DNA of 22,448 nt. It comes from a virus. The stretch spans positions 1 through 22,448 of the IMG/VR virus record IMGVR_UViG_3300022935_001985; one strand, 5' to 3'. The notes beneath the pieces are model-generated. The model did no database searches. It had not been told where the DNA came from and saw nothing but the letters and a program-made list of their open reading frames with translations. Shown here in pieces: positions 7,127 to 14,881 of the stretch (positions are counted from its first letter, which is position 1; every line of letters starts with the position of its first letter). The position numbers were made by a program, and so were the translations under genes.

Positions 7127-8206
7127 ATGGCGACTAAGGCATTTGATCCGACCAAGTTTCGGACTGCATTAACAAAATCTATTTCAGGTATGAGTGCAGG
7201 ATTTAACGATCCTACTGATTGGATTAGCACAGGTAACTATGCACTCAATTATCTTATTTCGGGTGATTGGAATAAAGGCGTTCCGCTAGGCAAAGTAAGT
7301 GTATTTGCTGGCGAGTCCGGTGCAGGTAAATCATATATTTGTTCAGGTAACATTGTAAAGAGCGCACAAGATCAAGGTATCTTTGTAGTTCTTATTGACT
7401 CAGAGAACGCACTTGACGAAGCGTGGCTACAAGCACTTGATGTAGATACTTCAGAAGATAAACTACTAAAACTTAACATGTCAATGATTGATGATGTTGC
7501 TAAGACTATTAGTACGTTTATGACAGACTACAAAGCAATGGCGGAAGAAGAACGTCCTAAGGTACTGTTTGTAGTCGACTCGCTAGGTATGTTGTTAACA
7601 CCAACCGATGTTGATCAGTTTAACAAGGGTGATATGAAAGGCGATATGGGTCGTAAGCCTAAAGCACTAACTGCACTTGTTCGTAACACTGTTAACATGT
7701 TTGGTAGTCACAATGTAGGCTTAGTAGCAACTAATCATACATACGCATCGCAAGATATGTTTGATCCAGACGATAAAATTTCAGGCGGTCAAGGCTTTAT
7801 CTATGCATCATCTATTGTAGTTGCAATGAAGAAGTTGAAACTAAAAGAAGATGAAGACGGTAATAAGATTAGTGAAGTGCGTGGTATTCGAGCCGCTTGT
7901 AAGGTTATGAAAACACGTTATGCTAAACCGTTTGAAGGTGTACAAGTTAAGATTCCATACGAAACAGGTATGAATCCATATAGCGGCTTGCTTGAATTGT
8001 TTGAAGGCAAAGGTGTAATTGAAAAGAGCGGCAACCGTTTGAAGTATGTTACTACTGATGGTGAAGAACTGCTTGAATACCGTAAAAACTGGACAGGTGA
8101 ACTACTCGATAAGGTTATGTCAGATTACCTCGTAAAAGAAGCTTCTATGGTAAATATCGCTGAGGTTGACGAGGAAGCAACTGTTTTAGAATCTATCGAG
8201 GAGTAA
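7127..8206 (+). CDS. uvsX: UvsX recombinase (RecA-like)
   Basis: UvsX is the T4-family strand-exchange recombinase, acting with gp32 and UvsY in recombination-dependent replication and repair. Counting from ATG 7127 the protein is 359 residues. Walker A is GESGAGKS (62-69), Walker B is VLFVVDSLGML (D151), and the DNA-contact loop region includes GDMKGDMGRKPKAL (168-181) and ISGGQGF (218-224). A frame extension to a GTG at 7082 is rejected, because it would start inside the terminator stem; ATG 7127 has AGGAGA four bases upstream. The next gene begins 3 bases after the stop, and a GAGGAG ribosome binding site for it overlaps the end of uvsX. Confidence 0.95.
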   Translation: MATKAFDPTKFRTALTKSISGMSAGFNDPTDWISTGNYALNYLISGDWNKGVPLGKVSVFAGESGAGKSYICSGNIVKSAQDQGIFVVLIDSENALDEAWLQALDVDTSEDKLLKLNMSMIDDVAKTISTFMTDYKAMAEEERPKVLFVVDSLGMLLTPTDVDQFNKGDMKGDMGRKPKALTALVRNTVNMFGSHNVGLVATNHTYASQDMFDPDDKISGGQGFIYASSIVVAMKKLKLKEDEDGNKISEVRGIRAACKVMKTRYAKPFEGVQVKIPYETGMNPYSGLLELFEGKGVIEKSGNRLKYVTTDGEELLEYRKNWTGELLDKVMSDYLVKEASMVNIAEVDEEATVLESIEE

Positions 8207-8209
8207 CAT

Positions 8210-8446
8210 ATGGACGAAAGTCATGTCACCGAAATCTGGCAACTTTTTAAAGAATATTTAGATAAGAAAAATATAGAAATTGCCGCAGAACGTTTTATCG
8301 ATTTAATGGCAGATTACGGAGTAGGCGACGATACCTTAATCTCGGCATTAGGCGCAGACCCGCATTTAGATAATGCTATTAATTACTTTTTGGATTTGGA
8401 TGATGTTGATAAATTCGACGACGAAATAGACGATTGGGATGAGTAA
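8210..8446 (+). CDS. Small acidic protein of unknown function
   Basis: This 78-residue protein is not recognised. It is strongly acidic; the last 19 residues (from FLDLDDVDKF to DDWDE) are mainly Asp/Glu. The N-terminal part looks helical (VTEIWQLFKEYLDKK, AAERFIDLMADYG). Its start is 3 bases after uvsX, with GAGGAG as ribosome binding site, and its stop overlaps the uvsY start (TAATG), so it is co-translated with both recombination genes. The acidic tail could bind a basic partner or mimic DNA, but this is only inference from composition and context. A real gene is likely, given tight coupling and good initiation signals. Confidence 0.75.
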   Translation: MDESHVTEIWQLFKEYLDKKNIEIAAERFIDLMADYGVGDDTLISALGADPHLDNAINYFLDLDDVDKFDDEIDDWDE

Positions 8447-8901
8447 TGGGATGGTATAGTGAAGTATCTAGAGATATTTCTAAAATTCCTGATGCAGTTG
8501 CATTTTTTGAAAACGAACTTAGACAAGCAAAACAAGAGTGTAAACTTGTAGGTAATGTTGAAAAAAGTGCGGCTGCTATGCCAGGCATTGTTGAACATCG
8601 TTTTAATCAGCTTCAAGAAATTGAAGCAATCTTAAACTATTTGAATATTGAGCTACGTAGATTGCGTAGCTCTTTCTTCAAAAAATATCTTGAAAATTAT
8701 CAACGAGCTCTGTCAAGCCGTGATGTTGAAAAATACGTTGACGGCGAGGCAGACGTTGTTGATTATGAAAAAATTATCAATGAATTTGCACTTCTGCGCA
8801 ACAAATGGTTAGGAGTCTTAAAGGCCCTGGACCAGAAGCAATGGCAGATAACTAATGTTGTAAAGCTTCGTGTAGCAGGAATGGAAGATGCAACTTTATG
8901 A
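8446..8901 (+). CDS. uvsY: UvsY-like recombination mediator
   Basis: UvsY loads UvsX onto gp32-coated single-stranded DNA. The 151-residue protein is close in size to T4 UvsY (137) and is mostly helical. It contains YVDGEADVVDYEKIINEF (about 97-114) and a basic C-terminal part (KWLGVLKALDQKQW, VVKLRVAGMED), a pattern I associate with UvsY of marine T4-like phages. Direct similarity to T4 UvsY is weak, so the call rests on this pattern plus position two genes after uvsX. The start overlaps the upstream stop (TAATG) and the stop overlaps the next start (ATGA), so the sugar cluster is translationally coupled to it. Confidence 0.7.
   Translation: MGWYSEVSRDISKIPDAVAFFENELRQAKQECKLVGNVEKSAAAMPGIVEHRFNQLQEIEAILNYLNIELRRLRSSFFKKYLENYQRALSSRDVEKYVDGEADVVDYEKIINEFALLRNKWLGVLKALDQKQWQITNVVKLRVAGMEDATL
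8650..8672 (+). other. Stable hairpin inside uvsY coding sequence
   Basis: GAGCTACG (8650-8657) and CGTAGCTC (8665-8672) form a perfect 8-bp stem with a 7-base loop, followed by TTTCTTC. The mixed T tract makes it a weak terminator at best; attenuation, mRNA processing or chance are all possible. Confidence 0.4.
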
Positions 8902-9614
8902 TATTTAACGCATGGTGGTTAGGCAGTGAAAAAGCTCAAGGAAATTTTGGTGACATACTCACTCCGCACATTTTAGACCATTATAAAATAAAATATAAAT
9001 TTGAACCAAATTATGTAAATGCCACATTAATTTGTGTTGGCAGTATTGCTAGGCGTGCCGGAGTCAACACTACTGTAATTGGAAGCGGTATAATTTCTAA
9101 AGGAGACAGGATTACTCCTGGAGCCAATTGGAGATTTGTCCGCGGTCCTCATACACAGCATCATGTTAACAGATTAGGAGGCAACTGTCCAGCAGTATTT
9201 GGTGATCCTGCATTGTTACTACCAAAAATTTATAACCCTACAATTACAAAAAAACATAAAATAAGTTATGTGCCTCATAATGTAGATTTCGCAGAAATAT
9301 CACAAAAATATGAAAATGTTATCAACTTAAGAACAAGTGATTATAAAAGAGTTGTAGATAAAATTTTAGAATCAGAGTTTATCGTCTCAAGTAGTCTTCA
9401 TGGATTAATTGTAGCACATGCTTATGGAATACCTGCTGCCTGGGCCAGATCACATAATAATTTAAAAGGTGATAATGTTAAATTCGAAGATTATTTCGCA
9501 AGTGTTAATCTTAATTGCGAAGTAAGTTCTTACGATTCTCCTAAATTTTGTTTACCAAACAATATTAACATAACTACTATTGAAGAGATTTTAGAGGAAA
9601 TTGCAAATTTATGA
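8898..9614 (+). CDS. Polysaccharide pyruvyl transferase family protein
   Basis: Members of this family (PF04230) add pyruvate ketals to sugars of surface polysaccharides, and some act as glycosyltransferase-like enzymes. The 238-residue protein shows the family pattern: NFGDILTPHIL (16-25), VIGSGI (60-65), VRGPHT (81-86), FGDPALLLP (101-109), VPHNVD (125-130) and SSSLHGLIVAHAYGIP (164-179, with H168-G169). It is shorter than typical family members (about 300-400). The start overlaps the uvsY stop (ATGA), so it is the first gene of the sugar island. A second family member lies at 16309. The substrate cannot be read from sequence. Confidence 0.82.
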   Translation: MIFNAWWLGSEKAQGNFGDILTPHILDHYKIKYKFEPNYVNATLICVGSIARRAGVNTTVIGSGIISKGDRITPGANWRFVRGPHTQHHVNRLGGNCPAVFGDPALLLPKIYNPTITKKHKISYVPHNVDFAEISQKYENVINLRTSDYKRVVDKILESEFIVSSSLHGLIVAHAYGIPAAWARSHNNLKGDNVKFEDYFASVNLNCEVSSYDSPKFCLPNNINITTIEEILEEIANL

Positions 9615-10381
9615 AGGTTGTAATATTAGCCGGAGGACTTGGTACACGCTTACATGAAGAAACTAATATGCGTCCTAAACCGATGGTTGAAATAGGAGGT
9701 AAACCTATTCTTTGGCATATTATGAAAATTTACTCTGCACACGGAATAAATGATTTTGTTGTCTGCTGTGGATACAAAAGTAATATTATAAAAGATTATT
9801 TTATTAACTATGCTGCAAAAAATTCCGATGTAGAAGTAAACACAAAATCAGGCAATGTAAGATTTTACAATAACCAATTAGAAGACTGGAATATTAATCT
9901 TGTAGAAACAGGCGAAGATTCTATGACTGGTGGCCGACTAAAACGAGTTAAAGAACATATTAAAGACGAAGAAGCGTTTTGCTTTACATATGGCGATGGT
10001 GTAGGGAATGTAGATATAACCAAGTCTATAGAATTCCATAAAACACACAAAAAATTAGTTACTATGACAACAGCTTATGCCCCTGGAAGATTTGGTAATT
10101 TAGAGATAACTGGGGACAAGATAACTAAGTTTCAAGAAAAACCAGAAGGCGATGGAGCAATGATAAATGCAGGATTTTTTGTTTTATCTCCTCAAGTTTT
10201 AGATTACATAGACGACGATACTACTACATGGGAAGAAAATCCTCTTCATAAATTAACGTCTGAAGGACAGGTCATGGCATACAAACATACAGGTTTTTGG
10301 AGGCCTATGGATTCGCTTCCTGACAAAAATGCATTAGAAAAACTATGGAAAGGTGAAGAAGCACCTTGGAGGATCTGGTAA
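9611..10381 (+). CDS. rfbF: Glucose-1-phosphate cytidylyltransferase
   Basis: This enzyme makes CDP-glucose from CTP and glucose-1-phosphate, the entry step to CDP-linked 3,6-dideoxyhexoses. The 256-residue product has the usual family length. The nucleotide-binding signature is LAGGLGTRLHEET (6-18) with RPKPMVEIGGKPILWHI (21-37). GDG (128-130) and WRPMDSLPD (230-238) hold the probable metal ligands D129 and D234. MINAGFFVL (184-192) is the sugar-binding segment. Start and stop overlap the neighbours (ATGA and TAATG). The gene symbol follows the Salmonella O-antigen pathway (also called ddhA). Confidence 0.93.
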   Translation: MKVVILAGGLGTRLHEETNMRPKPMVEIGGKPILWHIMKIYSAHGINDFVVCCGYKSNIIKDYFINYAAKNSDVEVNTKSGNVRFYNNQLEDWNINLVETGEDSMTGGRLKRVKEHIKDEEAFCFTYGDGVGNVDITKSIEFHKTHKKLVTMTTAYAPGRFGNLEITGDKITKFQEKPEGDGAMINAGFFVLSPQVLDYIDDDTTTWEENPLHKLTSEGQVMAYKHTGFWRPMDSLPDKNALEKLWKGEEAPWRIW

Positions 10382-11430
10382 TGAATGCAGATTTTTGGAA
10401 AAATAAAAAAGTTTTAATAACCGGACATACAGGATTTAAAGGTAGCTGGTTGTGTACATGGTTACAGTTTTTAAATGCAGAAGTATGTGGATATAGTTTA
10501 GACGCTCCTACTACCCCTAATAATTTTACAGAGTCAAAAGTGAGTAGTCAAATGTTGTCCATACTGGACGACACAAGAAATAGAGATGCTATTTTTAGAA
10601 TTGTTAATACATTTCAACCTGAAATAATTTTCCACTTAGCAGCTCAACCTTTGGTAATAGAATCTTACAAAGATCCTTTTACTACATATGAAACAAATGT
10701 CATGGGCACATTAAATGTATTAGATGCAGCAAGACAATGTAATAGTGTAAAGGCAATTGTTAATATAACAACAGATAAATGCTACGAAAATAAAGAATGG
10801 CCCTATCCATATAGGGAAAACGAGCCTATGGGGGGTTACGATCCTTACAGTAGTAGTAAAGGTTGCTCAGAACTGTTAACAAGTGCGTACAGAAGAAGTT
10901 TTAATTTGCCACTTGCATCAGCAAGAGCAGGCAATGTAATAGGAGGCGGAGACTGGGCACAGGATAGAATTGTACCAGATGCGCTAAAGGCTTTTGGCAA
11001 AAATGAAGAACTAATAGTGCGGTATCCTGATGCTATTAGACCTTGGCAGCATGTATTAGAACCATTATCTGGATATATGGTATTAGCAGAAAACCTTTAC
11101 AATAACAAAGAATTTGCCGACGGCTGGAATTTTGGTCCGTTTGATGAAGATGCAAAGCCTGTTAAAGACATATTAAATTATATGACCTCTAAATGGGGGA
11201 ACAATGTAACTTGGACTCATGATAAACAAGAACATTTACACGAAGCTCATTATCTAAAATTAGATATTAGTAAAGCAAAGACCTACTTAAACTGGCGGCC
11301 TAGATGGCGGTTAGAACAAGCACTTAATGCTACAATAGAATGGCACAAAGCCTGGCTAAAAGGTGAAGATATGAGAAAAGTTTCTATAATGCAAATAGAA
11401 AAATTTATGAACGGAGAAACAAATGGTTGA
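10381..11430 (+). CDS. rfbG: CDP-glucose 4,6-dehydratase
   Basis: The enzyme converts CDP-glucose to CDP-4-keto-6-deoxyglucose with tightly bound NAD+. The 349-residue protein is an extended SDR: TGHTGFKG (14-21) binds NAD, TTDKCYEN (130-137) carries the Thr-Asp-Lys active-site triad that marks CDP-glucose rather than dTDP-glucose dehydratases, and YSSSK (156-160) holds the catalytic Tyr/Lys. NVIGGGDWAQDRIVPD and RPWQHV are also typical. I chose ATG 10381, which overlaps the rfbF stop (TAATG) and has GGAGG 8 bases upstream, over an upstream in-frame TTG at 10366. It overlaps rfbH by 8 bases. Also called ddhB. Confidence 0.93.
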   Translation: MNADFWKNKKVLITGHTGFKGSWLCTWLQFLNAEVCGYSLDAPTTPNNFTESKVSSQMLSILDDTRNRDAIFRIVNTFQPEIIFHLAAQPLVIESYKDPFTTYETNVMGTLNVLDAARQCNSVKAIVNITTDKCYENKEWPYPYRENEPMGGYDPYSSSKGCSELLTSAYRRSFNLPLASARAGNVIGGGDWAQDRIVPDALKAFGKNEELIVRYPDAIRPWQHVLEPLSGYMVLAENLYNNKEFADGWNFGPFDEDAKPVKDILNYMTSKWGNNVTWTHDKQEHLHEAHYLKLDISKAKTYLNWRPRWRLEQALNATIEWHKAWLKGEDMRKVSIMQIEKFMNGETNG

Positions 11431-12622
11431 AAAAATATCATACGCAAAGACAGTATACGGACAAGCAGAAATAGATGCTGTCGTAAAATGTTTAGAACAA
11501 TCTACTCAAATGGGTGTCCATAGTAGACAGTTTGAAAAACAAATTGCAGATTTATTCGACAAAAAAGAATGCTTATACGTGAACAGTGGATCTAGTGCGT
11601 TACACATAGGCATGGAGGCATTTGATTTTCCAGAAGGTAGCGAAGTAATTACACCGGCATTAACTTTTGGTACAACATTATCATGTATTTTAAAAAATAA
11701 GTTAATTCCTGCATTTGTTGATGTAGAACCAAGAACATATTGTATTGATGCTAGTAAAATAGAATCTATGATTACAGAAAAAACCGTTGCTATCCTAGCA
11801 CCAGATTTATTAGGTAATGTTTGCGACTGGCGTAGGATAAGAGAAATTGCAGACAAGCATGGATTAAAAGTTTTACATGATAGTGCTGATACGTTAGGAG
11901 CAACTGTAGATGGTGAAAATATAGGAAAGTATAGTGATATGAGTATTACAAGTTTCTACGGTTCTCATATTATTAATTGTGCAGGAAACGGCGGTGCCTT
12001 ATGTTTAAACGATGAAAAGGTTATTGAAAAAGCAAAACTTCTACGTAGTTGGGGTAGAAGTAGTAGTTTATTTGACGAAGCAAGTGAAGCAATAGAGAAT
12101 AGATTTAATATAGAATTAGATGGACTAGAATACGATGCGAAATTTGTTTTCGCCATTCCGGGCTACAATCTAGAAGGTAACGAAATGGGAGCAGCCTTTG
12201 GACTAGTACAACTAGAAAATTTAAAAAATAATATCGATGTAAGAAGAACAAATTATCATAAACAAATTAATTACTTTTCAAAATATAGAGATTATTTTGT
12301 AAATCCAGTCGAAGCTCAAGATGTTACTACAGGCTGGTTAGCATTTCCAATTTTAATTAAAGAAGATGCTCCGTTTACACGTAAGCAATTTCAAATTTAC
12401 TTAGAAAAAAGAGATATACAAACAAGAGTTTGTTTCACAGGTAATGTTTTACGGCAGCCAATGGCACAAGGGATTACAATGCGTAAACACAAAGCAGGAT
12501 ATCCTAATGCAGATGCTGTTATGGAACGTGCTGTGCTTTTGCCGTTACACCACGGAATGACAGACGAAATGTTTGAACGTTTACATAATACTATTGATCA
12601 ATTTATAGCAGAACATACATGA
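11423..12622 (+). CDS. rfbH: RfbH-like CDP-4-keto-6-deoxyglucose 3-dehydrase, without iron-sulfur cysteines
   Basis: RfbH/E1 enzymes of the DegT/DnrJ fold remove the C3 hydroxyl from CDP-4-keto-6-deoxyglucose using PMP; E1 then uses a [2Fe-2S] cluster to pass electrons. The 399-residue product has the fold pattern NSGSSALHIGMEAF (54-67), a cofactor Asp in LHDSADTLG (D153), and SFYGSHIINCAGNGGA (177-192). H182 stands where aminotransferases have the PLP lysine, as in E1 and ColD. The E1 cluster motif is C-X57-C-X1-C-X7-C; at the matching places I find A155, S214, L216 and I224, so no cluster is expected. It may work in a ColD-like way or have another partner. Position after rfbG supports this substrate. 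It is about 38 residues shorter than Salmonella RfbH. Confidence 0.85.
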   Translation: MVEKISYAKTVYGQAEIDAVVKCLEQSTQMGVHSRQFEKQIADLFDKKECLYVNSGSSALHIGMEAFDFPEGSEVITPALTFGTTLSCILKNKLIPAFVDVEPRTYCIDASKIESMITEKTVAILAPDLLGNVCDWRRIREIADKHGLKVLHDSADTLGATVDGENIGKYSDMSITSFYGSHIINCAGNGGALCLNDEKVIEKAKLLRSWGRSSSLFDEASEAIENRFNIELDGLEYDAKFVFAIPGYNLEGNEMGAAFGLVQLENLKNNIDVRRTNYHKQINYFSKYRDYFVNPVEAQDVTTGWLAFPILIKEDAPFTRKQFQIYLEKRDIQTRVCFTGNVLRQPMAQGITMRKHKAGYPNADAVMERAVLLPLHHGMTDEMFERLHNTIDQFIAEHT

Positions 12623-13416
12623 AAGTATTAATCACAGGAAGCAATGGATATTTAGGAAAAGCTATATCTAAAAGTCTGTTTCTTACAGGTAATGCTATCG
12701 GACATTACACTAGAAAAACCGAAGTTAATTTTATCCAACAATTTAATCCTGATGTTGTTGTACATACTATTTGTTCTTATGGTCGCAACGGAGAATCTCC
12801 TAACCAAATATATCAGTCCAATCTTAATTGCGGTATAGAAGTACTTTCGGAATGCAAAAAATTAGACAAACGGGTTACATTTATAAACTGTGGTACTTCT
12901 TTAAAATTTAACACAAATTTATATTCTATAAGTAAAGGTCAATTTGTTGAATACGGCAAGTTTGCTTCTAGTGATCAATTACAATTCCTTAATATGAATC
13001 TACAACATTTTTATGGCCCAGGTGCTACAAATAATTTTATTTCCTATGTTTTTGAAAATTGTTTTACAAATAAAGACTTAGCATTAACTGAAGGAACACA
13101 ACAAAGAGACTTTATCTATATAGACGATGTTATAACAGCATTTAAAACTGTAATTGAAAAACGCAATACATTACTAGATTTTGAAAACATAGATGTAGGC
13201 ACAGGTGTTACTACACAGTTAAAAGATGCAATAACAAAAATTAAAGAAATAACAAAATCAAGCAGTGCCCTTGAGTTTGGCAAAGTACCTATGAGAGAAA
13301 ATGAAGAAATGATTATGTCTGCAAATACAAAGTTTCTAAACAAATTAGGATGGACATATAAAAATGATATCAACAAAGGATTAGCATTAGTAAAGGATTA
13401 TTATGGTAAAAGATAA
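12619..13416 (+). CDS. NAD(P)-dependent sugar reductase/epimerase, RfbJ (CDP-abequose synthase)-like
   Basis: The 265-residue protein is an extended SDR with TGSNGYLG (6-13), YSISK (102-106, Tyr/Lys pair), NLQHFYGPG (127-135), QQRDFIYIDDV (161-171) and DVGTGVTTQLKDA. These segments match, as I recall them, CDP-abequose synthase (RfbJ: YGPG, IRDFIFVDDVV, VGTGAGVSLKDF, EFGAI...NEIM, LGW/MGW near the end). RfbJ reduces the C4 ketone of CDP-4-keto-3,6-dideoxyglucose, which is exactly the step expected after rfbF-rfbG-rfbH. Whether the product is abequose, paratose or another stereoisomer cannot be decided. The start overlaps the rfbH stop (ATGA). Confidence 0.8.
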   Translation: MKVLITGSNGYLGKAISKSLFLTGNAIGHYTRKTEVNFIQQFNPDVVVHTICSYGRNGESPNQIYQSNLNCGIEVLSECKKLDKRVTFINCGTSLKFNTNLYSISKGQFVEYGKFASSDQLQFLNMNLQHFYGPGATNNFISYVFENCFTNKDLALTEGTQQRDFIYIDDVITAFKTVIEKRNTLLDFENIDVGTGVTTQLKDAITKIKEITKSSSALEFGKVPMRENEEMIMSANTKFLNKLGWTYKNDINKGLALVKDYYGKR

Positions 13417-14080
13417 AGCAAAACTTACTGGAAAAAATCCTAGCAATTTAAAACAATCTATTATCTTAAATCTAGCGTTACAAGAAGCAGATATAGAATC
13501 TAGAAATTGTGAAATTAAAATAAATCATGACAAAGGTATATCATATGTAAACGGTGTAGAATTACCAATAATTTTTCCGAAAAAATGGTTGAAGCATACT
13601 AGCAAATTGCACACACTAAAAAAGGAATATAAATTTTACTTTAATGGGCACATAGGTAAAGGATCTTCTAGAGAAACTCTTTTACAAGATTTTATCAAAC
13701 GAGATGACTGTAAGGTTGTTTGGAGCGACGACGGCCGTGTAATTGCAAAAAAAGACAAATATAATACAGAATACTTTACAGGGCTTGCAAAAAGTCAATA
13801 TGGTCTATGTCCGCATCAGCCCGGATGGAAGGGAGATATGGATGCACTATGGACATACAGATATATAGAATGTTTAATGTCTAAAGTTATTCCTGTAAAC
13901 TTTAGAGAAACTCCTCTTAGTAAAAGTTTTACAGGTGATAGTATTTTTGTATGGGATAATGACATCCTTGCAAAAGATATAGTATATGATACAGATATTT
14001 TAGATCATAATTATAATTTCGCAATTTCTAAATTTACTCTTTCTCCAAAACAAATTAGGACCATAAAAAAGTTTACGTAG
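13403..14080 (+). CDS. Exostosin-like glycosyltransferase (putative)
   Basis: The 225-residue protein contains SQYGLCPHQPGW (about 131-142) followed by DALWTYRYIECLMSKVIPV. This resembles the conserved core of exostosin/GT47-type transferases, where a Gly-Leu-Cys-Pro turn and an Arg...Glu helix before Ile-Pro-Val bind the nucleotide sugar. The N-terminal 60 residues show no pattern I know. The start overlaps the previous gene by 14 bases and is preceded by AAAGG. It is the last gene before a short gap with a new promoter motif. It may transfer the deoxysugar made by the four genes upstream; this is inference from position only. Confidence 0.6.
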   Translation: MVKDKAKLTGKNPSNLKQSIILNLALQEADIESRNCEIKINHDKGISYVNGVELPIIFPKKWLKHTSKLHTLKKEYKFYFNGHIGKGSSRETLLQDFIKRDDCKVVWSDDGRVIAKKDKYNTEYFTGLAKSQYGLCPHQPGWKGDMDALWTYRYIECLMSKVIPVNFRETPLSKSFTGDSIFVWDNDILAKDIVYDTDILDHNYNFAISKFTLSPKQIRTIKKFT

Positions 14081-14084
14081 TTAA

Positions 14085-14099
14085 GTGCGCACATAAATA
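14085..14099 (+). promoter_or_regulatory. Palindrome plus T4-type late promoter motif CATAAATA
   Basis: GTGCGCAC (14085-14092), an 8-base perfect palindrome, abuts CATAAATA (14092-14099), a match to the NATAAATA late motif. The ATG at 14105 is 5 bases beyond the motif, with no Shine-Dalgarno between. This is the only intergenic gap in the sugar run between 8446 and 18871, so it probably starts a separate late transcript for the second sugar block. Confidence 0.55.
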
Positions 14100-14104
14100 T
14101 CTAC

Positions 14105-14881
14105 ATGAAAGATAGAGTTGTTTTAGTCACTGGTGGTTTCGATCCTCTCCATAGTGGACATATAGAATATTTTAAGGAAGCAAAAAAACTAGGATCTAAA
14201 TTAATCGTAGGTTTAAATAGCGACGAATGGCTTACTCGCAAAAAAGGACGTCCGTTTATGCCTATAGAAGAACGTGCTGCGATAATTAAAGAACTTGCAG
14301 TGGTCGATAAAGTCATAAGCTTCGATGACTCAGATGGCAGTGCTTGTGGAGCTATTTTTAAAGTTTTAAGTACAACACCATCTGGTACAAAGATAATTTT
14401 CGCCAATGGCGGGGATAGAACAAATACAACTACTCCAGAATATGAAACATATGGCGATATGAATTATGTAGAATTTGTCTGGGGAGTAGGTGGCGAAGAT
14501 AAAAAAAATTCTTCTAGTTGGATACTAGAAGAATGGAAAAATCCAAAAACTATAAGATCATGGGGTTGGTACAGAGTATTAGATCATCAGCCAGACAAGG
14601 GATACAAAGTAAAAGAACTGGTAATTGCTCCAGGTAAACATCTTAGTGACCAACGACACAAGTATAGAAACGAACATTGGTATGTGTTAGATAACGAAGT
14701 TACAATAGCTCTAGAAGATGATAGAGGAAAAAATGGAGTTAGATTAGAAAAAAATCATAATGTAATTATCGGTAATAATGTTTGGCACAAAGCCATGAAT
14801 GATACCGATAAGCACACTCACATACTCGAAGTGCAGTTTGGGGAACTTTGTGAAGAAGAAGATATTGAAAGAAGAGATTAA
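14105..14881 (+). CDS. Fusion: HldE/TagD-type nucleotidyltransferase with mannose-6-phosphate isomerase-type cupin
   Basis: Residues 1-140 are a small cytidylyltransferase domain: TGGFDPLHSGH (9-19) with the HxGH active-site motif, MPIEERAAIIKELAVVDKV, and SSSWILEEW (136-144) in place of the C-terminal STT/STS motif. Residues about 151-258 are a cupin like the C-terminal domain of type II phosphomannose isomerases (ManC/AlgA): SWGWYRVLD, VKELVIAPGKHLSDQRH, EHWYVL, VWHKA, LEVQFGE, EEDIERRD. Likely metal ligands are Q183, H185, E190 and H228. The two activities would suit isomerising and activating a sugar phosphate, but the substrate is unknown. The order is unlike ManC, where a GT-A-type pyrophosphorylase precedes the cupin. 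The stop overlaps the next start (TAATG). Confidence 0.85.
   Translation: MKDRVVLVTGGFDPLHSGHIEYFKEAKKLGSKLIVGLNSDEWLTRKKGRPFMPIEERAAIIKELAVVDKVISFDDSDGSACGAIFKVLSTTPSGTKIIFANGGDRTNTTTPEYETYGDMNYVEFVWGVGGEDKKNSSSWILEEWKNPKTIRSWGWYRVLDHQPDKGYKVKELVIAPGKHLSDQRHKYRNEHWYVLDNEVTIALEDDRGKNGVRLEKNHNVIIGNNVWHKAMNDTDKHTHILEVQFGELCEEEDIERRD

Noticed and set aside
10801-10816. Hairpin CCCTAT-CCAT-ATAGGG in rfbG
   Set aside because: A 6-bp stem inside conserved coding sequence with no T tract; likely chance.
11423-12622. Ordinary PLP sugar aminotransferase
   Set aside because: The PLP lysine position is His182, the hallmark of dehydrases of the E1/ColD type.
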